DNA of 64,000 nt, taken from contig NZ_CP081878.1 of NCBI RefSeq assembly GCF_022170825.1, positions 1,948,001-2,012,000 on the forward strand, read 5' to 3'. How positions within the stretch are numbered: position 1 is the stretch's first letter; the number at the start of each line of letters is the position of its first letter. Origin of the DNA: Exiguobacterium acetylicum. Its GTDB lineage: Bacteria; Bacillota; Bacilli; Exiguobacteriales; Exiguobacteriaceae. The translations under genes were made by a program, and so were the position numbers. Below the pieces are notes generated by a model. It did no database searches. It was given only the letters and a program-made list of their open reading frames with translations, and was not told where the DNA came from. Shown one piece after another: positions 56,968 through 64,000 of the stretch.

Positions 56968-57636
56968 CTAACGCATACTGACAAGCAACGATTCAACGAT
57001 CAGGTGCCAGCCGTCAACTAAAATAAATAACAATAACTTAAACGGTAACGCAATCATGACCGGCGGCAACATCATCATCCCCATCGACATCAGGACACTT
57101 GAGACGACCATGTCTATGACAAGGAAAGGAATGAAGATCATAAATCCAATTTGAAACGCCGTTTTTAATTCACTGATCGCATATGCTGGAACAAGTGCGA
57201 CAAGTGGGATGTCTTCAATCTTTTCCGGTTTTTCATAATTACCGTATTTTAAGAACAACTCTAAATCGTTCGTTCGCGTGTGCTTCGACATGAATCGTTT
57301 CATCGTATCTCCCGCTTTATCAAATGCTTCATCTTGACTGATTTTATCTGCCATATACGGTTTAAGAGCCGTTGTGTTTAATTCAGATAAAACGGGCGAC
57401 ATGACGAACAGCGTGATGAACAAAGCAAGACCGACGAGTAGCTGGTTCGGTGGGGTCTGTTGTGTGCCAAGAGCTGAACGGACGAACGATAACACGACGA
57501 CGACACGCGTAAAACAGGTCATCAGAATAAGTAATGAAGGAGCCAGTGACAACAACGTCAACAAAACGAGTAGTTTAATCGATGTCGCTGTTCCTGACGG
57601 AGTATCAAGTGAAATCAGATTTTCAATCGTATTCAT
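56968..57636 (-). CDS. fliP: Flagellar export gate protein FliP
   Basis: 222-residue membrane protein of the export core, with the family signatures [37 protein letters not shown]-like near residues 38-75, and [36 protein letters not shown] near 170-205. No cleaved signal peptide is evident. ATG at 57636 overlaps the fliO stop as ATGA. Confidence 0.95.
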   Translation of the reverse strand: [222 protein letters not shown]

Positions 57637-58124
57637 GAGCGCCCTCGATTCTTTTGCAGTTGTTCGAGTTGTTGTTTAAACGTCTCAAGAAACGGTGAAG
57701 GCGATGATTTAGAGGAAGACTCTTCCATATCCATCGGTTCGTATCCTTCTAGATCATCGAGTGTATCCAATAGTTGTACGTTCTCACCAACGCCTACGAC
57801 ATAAATCTTGTCCTGCACCTTAACTAATTGAACCGATCGATCTTTACCAAGTGGCACACCACCTAGATGAGTCAATCGACCAGAATGTCTGACACCTCGT
57901 GTCCGTTCATGGATGAATCGTGTCACGAGGATGAATCCGCCGATCAAAACGATCAGAACGACGACTCCTTTAAAGATGGTCAACGCCATGGAAGGACTCT
58001 CATCGACTTGCTGAGTCGTCGGTGCATCACTCTGAGTTGGATTCAATTTTTCTTCGACCGTTTCAGCCTGGACAGGTAGCGCGAGCAGAAACAGGAGACA
58101 AATCAGCAAAGTCACTTTTTTCAT
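57633..58124 (-). CDS. fliO: Flagellar biosynthesis protein FliO (FliZ of Bacillus)
   Basis: 163-residue membrane protein that aids FliP assembly. It has a signal peptide (residues 1-20), an extracytoplasmic stretch rich in T, Q and E, one membrane helix (about 48-70), and a cytoplasmic part with GGVPLGKDRSVQLVKVQDKIYVVGVGENVQLL, typical of FliO. ATG at 58124 overlaps the cheY stop. Confidence 0.88.
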   Translation of the reverse strand: MKKVTLLICLLFLLALPVQAETVEEKLNPTQSDAPTTQQVDESPSMALTIFKGVVVLIVLIGGFILVTRFIHERTRGVRHSGRLTHLGGVPLGKDRSVQLVKVQDKIYVVGVGENVQLLDTLDDLEGYEPMDMEESSSKSSPSPFLETFKQQLEQLQKNRGRS

Positions 58125-58486
58125 GACGAGACAGTTTTCGAGACCGCTTCAAGCACACGATCCGCTTGGAACGGTTTGACGATGAAATCTTTCGCACCTG
58201 CTTGAATCGCGTCGATGACCATCGACTGTTGCCCCATTGCCGAACACATGATGACTTTAGCAGCCGGATTGAATGCTTTGATTTCTTTAAGTGCAGAGAT
58301 TCCGTCCATTTCAGGCATCGTAATGTCTAGCGTGACGAGATCCGGTGTCAATTCCTTATATTTCGAGACGGCTTCGCGTCCGTTTTCTGCTTCACCGACG
58401 ACATCATAGCCATTCTTCGATAGGATTTCCTTGATCATCATCCGCATGAAAGCGGCGTCGTCTACGATTAATACTTTTGCACTCAT
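58121..58486 (-). CDS. cheY: Chemotaxis response regulator CheY
   Basis: Single receiver domain of 121 residues that carries phosphate from CheA to the flagellar switch. Active-site residues are D9, D10, phosphoacceptor D54, S82 and K104. ATG at 58486 with GGAGGAAC upstream, 12 bases after fliY. In B. subtilis CheY-P promotes counterclockwise rotation via FliM. Confidence 0.96.
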   Translation of the reverse strand: MSAKVLIVDDAAFMRMMIKEILSKNGYDVVGEAENGREAVSKYKELTPDLVTLDITMPEMDGISALKEIKAFNPAAKVIMCSAMGQQSMVIDAIQAGAKDFIVKPFQADRVLEAVSKTVSS

Positions 58487-58498
58487 ATTAGTTCCTCC

Positions 58499-59617
58499 TT
58501 AGAACATCCGAAGACGTTCTTTTGTATTTACGATTTCCGTAATGCGTACACCGAAGTTCTCTTCGATGACGACCACTTCACCCGTTGCGATCAATGTATT
58601 GTTGACAAGAACATCAACTGGTTCCCCGGCAAGCTTATCCAGCTCGATGACAGAACCTTGTGTTAATTCCAATATGTCACGAACGGAGCGGCGTGTCCTT
58701 CCTAACTCAACCGTGACGTTCAACGGAACATCATATAACATTCCGATATTTCCTGGCGTGCCCTCTACTTCCATCTCACCTAACTGACTAAATTGAACCG
58801 GACTGACACCGACTGGCGTTGCTTTCGGTTCAGGTGGTGGGGCAACCGTTCGTTGTTCCATCACTGGAGTTGGTGTTGGTTGCGCTTGTGGTTGCGCTTG
58901 TGTCGTAGCTTGTGGTGCTGGTTCTGCTTGTTGGGTCGTACTCGCACTAAAGAGCTTTTGAATCAATTGCTTCGAAAAGTCTAACGGTGCTAATTGAACG
59001 ATTTTTGAGTCAATCATCGTGCCAATCTTCAGATCAAACTCGATGATGACCATGTTTTCCCAAAGAGAAAAGCTATCGACGATGCTCTTATCTTGTGAAA
59101 AATCAAAGATTTCCACTGCAGGTGGCGAGATATCGATTCGCATGGAGAACACAGTCGACATCGATGTCGCAGCAGCTCCCATCATCTGATTCATTGCTTC
59201 CTGTACAGCAGATAGAGCAATCGGGTCCATCTCAAGCGATTCATCAATGACACCATCGCCTCCCATCATCAGGTTCGCAATGACAGAAGCATCTCGCTGT
59301 GTCAGGATCAGGACATTTTCTCCTTTAAATCCTTCCGTATAGCCGACACGCAACGCGACGTGCGGAATCGGATAACGACTTCGTAATTCTTCCATCGAAA
59401 TCATTCGGACGTGTGGAGTCGTAATCTCTACTTTTTGATTCAACAATGCCGATAAAGCAGTTGCTGAATTACCAAGTGAGATGTTTCCGACTTCCCCTAG
59501 CGCATCGATTTCCATATCATCTAATATTTCCTCTGCGTCCGAATCTTGCGGTTCATCGTTTGATGGTGTTCCGCGTAACAACGCATCGATTTCATCTTGC
59601 GAAAGCATATCGCTCAT
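58499..59617 (-). CDS. fliY: Flagellar switch protein and CheY-P phosphatase FliY
   Basis: C-ring protein that replaces FliN and also removes phosphate from CheY. The 372-residue protein starts with a CheY-binding peptide MLSQDEIDALLRG, has two ExxN phosphatase sites (EVGNISLGNSATALS and EAMNQMMGAAATS), a P/Q/T-rich linker (about 230-270), and a C-terminal SpoA/FliN domain (VNVTVELGRTRRSVRDILELTQGSVIEL). Start ATG at 59617 with GAGGAGG upstream, 1 base after the fliM stop. Confidence 0.95.
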   Translation of the reverse strand: MSDMLSQDEIDALLRGTPSNDEPQDSDAEEILDDMEIDALGEVGNISLGNSATALSALLNQKVEITTPHVRMISMEELRSRYPIPHVALRVGYTEGFKGENVLILTQRDASVIANLMMGGDGVIDESLEMDPIALSAVQEAMNQMMGAAATSMSTVFSMRIDISPPAVEIFDFSQDKSIVDSFSLWENMVIIEFDLKIGTMIDSKIVQLAPLDFSKQLIQKLFSASTTQQAEPAPQATTQAQPQAQPTPTPVMEQRTVAPPPEPKATPVGVSPVQFSQLGEMEVEGTPGNIGMLYDVPLNVTVELGRTRRSVRDILELTQGSVIELDKLAGEPVDVLVNNTLIATGEVVVIEENFGVRITEIVNTKERLRMF

Positions 59618-59618
59618 G

Positions 59619-60602
59619 TTATTCCTCCTCAATTCGTTGTAAGACTTGCAAAGCGAGGTGTTTCCCGTTTAGTCCCGGTCGGGCTTTGAACATCTTCCGG
59701 TCATCGACGAATACATCGACGGCATCCGAGGCTCGTGTCTTCAGGGATAAACAATCGCCTACTTCGAGGTGTAACAATTCACCAAACGAAAGCTCTGTTT
59801 GGCCGAGCACTGCTTTTAAATCGACGACGGAACTCATCAACTGCGTTTGCATGTGTTCAGACTCTTGATTATCTGCTGTCGTTCGTTTTTCTTGTTGCAT
59901 CCAATAATGACTTGATAATTTCGGAAGAACGGATTCAAGGGTCACGAACGGCAAACAGACATTCAATGTACCGCTCACTTCTCCAACCGTTACGTAAATC
60001 GATACGAGGATGACCGTCTCATTCGGAGAAACGAGTTGTAAAAACTGCGGATTGATTTCTAAATCGTCGTACTCCGCCTCGACTTCCGTCACCGACTCCC
60101 AAGCAGCTCCGTATTGGACAAAAGCGCGCTTAAAGAGTTGCGTCAGTATCCGCGTCTCGATTTCAGTTAAGTTCTCGATCTTGTTCATTCCTTCACCCGG
60201 TCCTCCGAGTAAACGGTCAAGCATCGCATAGGCAATGTTCGGGTTGACTTCAAACAAGACTTTACCGTCAAGTGGATGCAGGTTCACTAAATTGATCAAC
60301 GTCATGTTCGGAATGGAATGAATGAATTCATCATAAGGCAGTTGCTCGACTGTATTGACCGTGAACTGGACGTACGTCCGAAGTTGTGCAGAAAAATGTG
60401 TCGTCAACACTCGGGCGAACTGTTCATGGATACGCGTCAAATTCCGTAATTGGTCTTTTGAAAAGCGGAGTGCTCGTTTGAAGTCATAGACTTTGACACG
60501 ACGCTGCTCCTCTTGGCTTCGGATTTCCTCGACTTCCATATCTCCGCTTGAAATGGCTGATAGCAAGGCATCGATTTCATGTTGGGATAATACTTCGCTC
60601 AT
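59619..60602 (-). CDS. fliM: Flagellar motor switch protein FliM
   Basis: C-ring protein of 327 residues. N-terminal CheY-binding peptide LSQHEIDALLSAI, a CheC-like middle domain (about 50-230, with PYDEFIHSIPNMTLINLV and LLGGPGEG), and a C-terminal SpoA domain (LKAVLGQTELSFGELLHLEVGDCLSL). ATG at 60602; fliL precedes it with 9 bases between. Confidence 0.96.
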   Translation of the reverse strand: MSEVLSQHEIDALLSAISSGDMEVEEIRSQEEQRRVKVYDFKRALRFSKDQLRNLTRIHEQFARVLTTHFSAQLRTYVQFTVNTVEQLPYDEFIHSIPNMTLINLVNLHPLDGKVLFEVNPNIAYAMLDRLLGGPGEGMNKIENLTEIETRILTQLFKRAFVQYGAAWESVTEVEAEYDDLEINPQFLQLVSPNETVILVSIYVTVGEVSGTLNVCLPFVTLESVLPKLSSHYWMQQEKRTTADNQESEHMQTQLMSSVVDLKAVLGQTELSFGELLHLEVGDCLSLKTRASDAVDVFVDDRKMFKARPGLNGKHLALQVLQRIEEE

Positions 60603-60611
60603 GCTGCCACC

Positions 60612-61061
60612 TCACTGGATGATTTTTTTCGTCGTATAGACACGCTGGACATCACCTTCTTGGATGAGCTTCTTGAACTGCATCCGCAACCGTTCTTCGA
60701 GTTTCTCCATATCCGCTTTTGAGTCTAAGTCCGACTTTTTCATCGCAGATAAATCACCTAAGATGATGTTATTGATTTGAAACTTTCGTAATTCTAAATC
60801 ATCACGCGTAGCTTGATCGTCCGTAACGATCGTAAATTGGACATTCAAGAACCGTTCGTCTGCGATGTTCGTCGTCAAGTCGTCTGTCTGAAGACTTCGT
60901 GCATCAAGTTCTTCACCAGTCGGCTGTTCGACTTTGGCTTCTGTCGTATCATTAGCTAAAAAGTAATTCATGATCATGTAACCTGCCCCAACCATCAGTG
61001 CTGCGACAATGATCATGATTAAAGGGATTTTTAATTTACTCTTCTTCTTTTCCTCGGCCAT
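60612..61061 (-). CDS. fliL: Flagellar basal body-associated protein FliL
   Basis: 149-residue single-pass membrane protein near the stators. Basic N-terminus, a helix at about 11-34, and a periplasmic-side domain with TDDLTTNIADERFLNVQFTIVTDD. ATG at 61061 with GGAGG upstream; it overlaps the end of swrD by 26 bases. Confidence 0.92.
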   Translation of the reverse strand: MAEEKKKSKLKIPLIMIIVAALMVGAGYMIMNYFLANDTTEAKVEQPTGEELDARSLQTDDLTTNIADERFLNVQFTIVTDDQATRDDLELRKFQINNIILGDLSAMKKSDLDSKADMEKLEERLRMQFKKLIQEGDVQRVYTTKKIIQ

Positions 61062-61272
61062 CTTCGAGCCTCCTTACACTGTTCAAGCCCGCTAATCCGA
61101 TTTGTTTATAAAAAGCGATTGCGATTGCCTTGACCTCTTCTATTGATTCCTTCACGACATAAATCTGTCCGCCAACGAGTTGAATCGTCGTATCCGGAGT
61201 AGAACGGACAGATTCGATCAATATGGCGTTTAGTACGAGTGGTGCATTACGTAATGTCGTTAGCGTAATCAT
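61036..61272 (-). CDS. swrD: FlbD/SwrD-family protein
   Basis: 78-residue protein of the FlbD family, located between flgE and fliL. Features are MITLTTLRNAPLVLNAILIESVRSTPDTTIQLVGGQIYVVKES and a charged C-terminus. In B. subtilis SwrD raises flagellar motor power. ATG at 61272 overlaps the flgE stop as ATGA. Confidence 0.85.
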   Translation of the reverse strand: MITLTTLRNAPLVLNAILIESVRSTPDTTIQLVGGQIYVVKESIEEVKAIAIAFYKQIGLAGLNSVRRLEDGRGKEEE

Positions 61273-62120
61273 CGTTTCAGGTTGACCAATTCCTCAAGAA
61301 CTTGGTCAGAAGTCGTGATGATTCGCGTATTCGCTTGGAAACCACGTTGGGCAATGATCATCTCCGTGAACTCTTCTGATAAGTCAACGTTTGACATCTC
61401 AAGTGTTCCAGATGTCAATTGCCCCATTCCGTTTAAGCTCGGTGTTCCAAGTACTGGCTCACCTGAGTTTTGTGACGCTGCGAAGACGTTGACACCTGAT
61501 TTTTCTAAACCACCTGGGTTAGCAAAGTTAGCGATAGTAATATATCCAACATTTTGTAGTGCACCTGTCGTATCCACATAAGTAACGAGGCCATCTTTCC
61601 CGATTGATAGGTTACGTGCATCAGTCGGTACTTTTAGTTTTTGGAACCCTGCGCCACCTGCTTCTGGAAGTGGTACTGGTGGCGTACCGTTTGCAGCTCC
61701 TTGTGTTCCAGTACCAACCAAGTAGTTTCCATCACCTGTAACCAAGTTTCCATCAAGATCGGTATAGAAGTTACCAGAACGCGTATAGCGGATCCCTTCT
61801 GCCGTAACGACTTGGAAGAATCCTTCACCCGAGATCCCGACGTCAAGCACACGACCTGTGTTTTGGAGTGCTCCTTGGTTATAGACATTATCGACTGTTG
61901 ACATCGATGCTCCGAGACCGACCTGTTTCGGGTTCGTCCCACCGACATTACCACCAGCACCGGATGATGAACCAACCGATTGACTGACAAGATCCTTAAA
62001 CGTGACTCGACCCTTTTTGTAACCGAACGTGTTGACGTTCGCAATGTTGTTACCGACGACATCAAGCTTCGTTTGGAAGTTCTTAAGCCCACTAATTCCC
62101 GAGTACATTGAACGTAACAT
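61269..62120 (-). CDS. flgE: Flagellar hook protein FlgE (FlgG-like)
   Basis: 283-residue rod/hook family protein, secreted by the flagellar export system. N-terminal [41 protein letters not shown] and C-terminal LEMSNVDLSEEFTEMIIAQRGFQANTRIITTSDQVLEELVNLKR helices are the coiled-coil ends of the family. It sits after flgD as the Bacillus hook gene does; that gene is also short. TAATG overlap with flgD; the ribosome site AAGGAGG lies in the end of flgD. Confidence 0.92.
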   Translation of the reverse strand: MLRSMYSGISGLKNFQTKLDVVGNNIANVNTFGYKKGRVTFKDLVSQSVGSSSGAGGNVGGTNPKQVGLGASMSTVDNVYNQGALQNTGRVLDVGISGEGFFQVVTAEGIRYTRSGNFYTDLDGNLVTGDGNYLVGTGTQGAANGTPPVPLPEAGGAGFQKLKVPTDARNLSIGKDGLVTYVDTTGALQNVGYITIANFANPGGLEKSGVNVFAASQNSGEPVLGTPSLNGMGQLTSGTLEMSNVDLSEEFTEMIIAQRGFQANTRIITTSDQVLEELVNLKR

Positions 62121-62590
62121 TATTTTTCCTCCTTTGATTGAATCTGAGTCAGTTCATAAACACTAATCTGTTTTCCGTTCGATAATTCGGCCATGATATC
62201 TAGCCCATCCCTTTTTACGCTAACGACACTGGCTGTCTCTTCGACGGTCGTCGTCTGCTCGGCTCCTGAAGCATCAGTTGTCTTCGACTCCGCTTCATAA
62301 GTAACTTTTTTGCCAATCAGATTACTGTAAGAGAGTAACGCTGTCGCATGTTGATTCAACACCATCGTGTCCATCGTCTTACCGATTGTTTGCATCTGTT
62401 CAAGTGAAGAAAACTGCGCCATCTGAGCAATGAAATCCTTGTCTTCCATGGGAGCCGTCGGATCTTGATTCGACAGTTGTGCAATCAGAATCTTCATGAA
62501 CATGTCCTTATCCATCGCTTTATTCGTTGGTACTTGTGACTTTTCAGGAAGTTGGTATGAACTACCGTCTGTTTTTATCGCATCAGTCAT
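62120..62590 (-). CDS. flgD: Flagellar hook capping protein FlgD
   Basis: 156-residue hook assembly scaffold. The N-terminal part has [43 protein letters not shown], diagnostic for FlgD, followed by a small beta region with [29 protein letters not shown]. Shorter than E. coli FlgD, as in Bacillus. ATG at 62590 overlaps the fliK stop by 8 bases; GGAGGAAG upstream. Confidence 0.94.
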   Translation of the reverse strand: MTDAIKTDGSSYQLPEKSQVPTNKAMDKDMFMKILIAQLSNQDPTAPMEDKDFIAQMAQFSSLEQMQTIGKTMDTMVLNQHATALLSYSNLIGKKVTYEAESKTTDASGAEQTTTVEETASVVSVKRDGLDIMAELSNGKQISVYELTQIQSKEEK

Positions 62591-63710
62591 CGTCTTCCTC
62601 CTCTTCTTCCTCTATCGGAACAGGGGTCTCTTGTTGAGGAGACTCGTGTTCCTGCTGATCACGTGTGAAGGACTGTTGAAAATCTCGCGTACTAGAAGCA
62701 ATCATCCCTGTCTCAATCTTCACGACAGGAGTCTGTTGGTGCAACGCTGTCTGTAATTTCCCGAGTTGTTGCTCAATCGATTGCTTCGCTTGCTCGGTAC
62801 TCGCAAACAGTTTGACGGTCAATGCTCCCTCCTTACGATCGAGTTGAACGACGACCTCTCCAAGCTGTTCAGGATATAGACGAATCGATAATCGCGTTGA
62901 TCCATCAGCTCCTTTTAGAAATGGCGCTTGCTGAAGTGCAGCTTCAATCCGTTGTTGAATCTGTTCCGGTACTGGTAAAGGCACTGGACGAATCTGTTGA
63001 ACGGTAGCCCCTTTATAAATTGGCATGCTCATCGGAAGCGATACAACTTTTCCTTCTGGATCAACTGGCATGGTCGTTTTCCGAACGAGTGAAGCAATCG
63101 CTAACGGGAGCGGCGTCTTCCCTTTCACTTGCTCTGCTACAGCTACAATGTCCGGCTTGACTGTCTCAACCGTACGAGTTGTTTGCGGTAACGTTTGCTT
63201 TATAGGTAATGCGGAGACGACACTTTCAATCGTCGGGAGTGGCGGTTGCTTTAAGTTATTTAGGTTGTGCTCTTTTATTTTGATCGTATCGTTCGTCACT
63301 GTCTGTAAAACGAATTGCTGCAACGATGGTGGCAATTGGTCGAATTGACTTTTCGCCTGCTCGACATTTCCGTCAAGCAATTGTTTAACGAACGCTAGTA
63401 GTTGTTCCATTTTTTTGGGTTCATGTTTTAGCGTCTCTACTTCCGGTTGTTTCAGTAAAGAGAGAAGCTCGTCTGGTTGATCTACGAGTTGTTGAATAAA
63501 ATCTGGCAATGGTGGTGTCTCTGTTTTCAATTCGAGTTCTGTTGTGTTTGATGTCGCAGCAGAGACTGGTGACGGTAACGTCGCCGGTAACTTGGTCAGA
63601 TAATCTAGTAGCGAGGCGAATTGACCACCGACCGTCGTCATCTCTCCCTTTTTCCCTGTTCCGGTGTTTAAGTTTGGGGAGGATGGTTGCGTTACTTCCG
63701 TCATATTCAT
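62583..63710 (-). CDS. fliK: Flagellar hook-length control protein FliK
   Basis: 375-residue secreted ruler. Low-complexity N-terminal and middle parts rich in P, Q, T and L, and a C-terminal FliK_C domain (about 265-345) with [46 protein letters not shown]. The tail after it is very acidic (EEEEEEDDD). ATG at 63710 with GGAGGG upstream. Confidence 0.92.
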   Translation of the reverse strand: MNMTEVTQPSSPNLNTGTGKKGEMTTVGGQFASLLDYLTKLPATLPSPVSAATSNTTELELKTETPPLPDFIQQLVDQPDELLSLLKQPEVETLKHEPKKMEQLLAFVKQLLDGNVEQAKSQFDQLPPSLQQFVLQTVTNDTIKIKEHNLNNLKQPPLPTIESVVSALPIKQTLPQTTRTVETVKPDIVAVAEQVKGKTPLPLAIASLVRKTTMPVDPEGKVVSLPMSMPIYKGATVQQIRPVPLPVPEQIQQRIEAALQQAPFLKGADGSTRLSIRLYPEQLGEVVVQLDRKEGALTVKLFASTEQAKQSIEQQLGKLQTALHQQTPVVKIETGMIASSTRDFQQSFTRDQQEHESPQQETPVPIEEEEEEDDD

Positions 63711-63723
63711 CAGGCTTCCCTCC

Positions 63724-64000
63724 TTACTTCGTTGCGAGTAATTGCGTTAAGGCTGCCGCTTTTTTAGCATCCATCTTAGCGATGATCGCTGCCTGTTGTT
63801 CCGCATCGATGTCCTCGATGATCGGTACGACTTCTGTCGGACTAAGTTCGTTTAAAATGAGTGCCGCATCCTTTGGTGCCATTTCAGCATAGACATCAGT
63901 AACGGACGCCGCTTTTTTCTTCGTCGTCTTCGTTTGATCCGTTGTTGCCGGAGTTGGAGTTTGCTTTAAACGATCCCGCTCAGCAATCAAACGTTCGACT
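63724..64000 (-). CDS. MotE/YlxF-like flagellar protein, 5' end beyond window
   Basis: C-terminal part of a protein whose visible 91 codons include a T/K-rich linker and a MgtE-N-like helical repeat (VYAEMAPKDAALILNELSPTEVVPIIEDIDAEQQAAIIAKMDAKKAAALTQLLATK). The gene upstream of fliK in B. subtilis, ylxF, encodes such a protein with an N-terminal membrane helix. The open frame continues through the right edge without a start. Confidence 0.82.
   Translation of the reverse strand, partial: VERLIAERDRLKQTPTPATTDQTKTTKKKAASVTDVYAEMAPKDAALILNELSPTEVVPIIEDIDAEQQAAIIAKMDAKKAAALTQLLATK

Overview
The window looks like a chromosomal core segment of a low-to-mid GC Gram-positive bacterium (Bacillota). 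Exiguobacterium is my best genus guess. The reasons are the Bacillus-like gene order, a PolC-type polymerase, the loss of the sporulation and diaminopimelate (DAP) genes expected between known neighbours, and a MurE-FemX pair suited to a lysine-type, bridged peptidoglycan. The genus comes from recall, not from a search. Almost everything except ferredoxin is on the minus strand. I found no tRNA, rRNA, IS element, prophage or CRISPR array.

Region 1 (1-7184) matches the Bacillus gudB-ypbH-recS-ypbB-fer neighbourhood. It holds the 5' part of glutamate dehydrogenase, D-Ala-D-Ala ligase, a MecA/YpbH adaptor, a CarH-like cobalamin-binding MerR regulator, a 64-residue membrane protein, a coupled ypbB-recQ pair, and a divergent ferredoxin gene on the plus strand. 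Region 2 (7200-14330) is a BMP-type nucleoside ABC transporter (binding protein, ATPase, two permeases) with a GntR/HutC regulator and a second BMP lipoprotein. Cre-like sites and a shared palindrome, TCAGA-N2-TCTGA, suggest dual control by CcpA and the local GntR protein.

Region 3 (14330-25920) holds ftsK/spoIIIE, an RNase J gene, a peptidoglycan cassette (murE, femX-like, M15 peptidase), the M16 protease mlpA, pnp and rpsO. In Bacillus the dipicolinate and DAP genes sit where this cassette is. Region 4 (25900-37000) is ribC-truB-rbfA-infB-ylxQ-ylxR-nusA-rimP and polC. Region 5 (37000-46000) is proS-rseP-dxr-cdsA-uppS-frr-pyrH-tsf-rpsB. Several gene boundaries here carry intrinsic hairpins that probably tune expression rather than stop it completely.

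Region 6 (46119 to the right edge) is most of the fla/che operon, transcribed towards rpsB: motE/ylxF (partial), fliK, flgD, flgE, swrD, fliL, fliM, fliY, cheY, fliO, fliP, fliQ, fliR, flhB, flhA, flhF, flhG, cheA, cheW, cheC, cheD, sigD and a swrB-like gene. Genes overlap or are separated by a few bases throughout. cheB, which lies between flhG and cheA in B. subtilis, is absent.

The window is mostly conserved housekeeping DNA, and I do not see a wholly new multi-gene system. The best leads are the peptidoglycan cassette, the cobalamin-dependent regulator with its promoter inverted repeat, the predicted GntR operator set, and the terminator-like leader in front of rimP-nusA-infB. Promoter, operator and terminator calls are by eye, and all functions are inferred from sequence.
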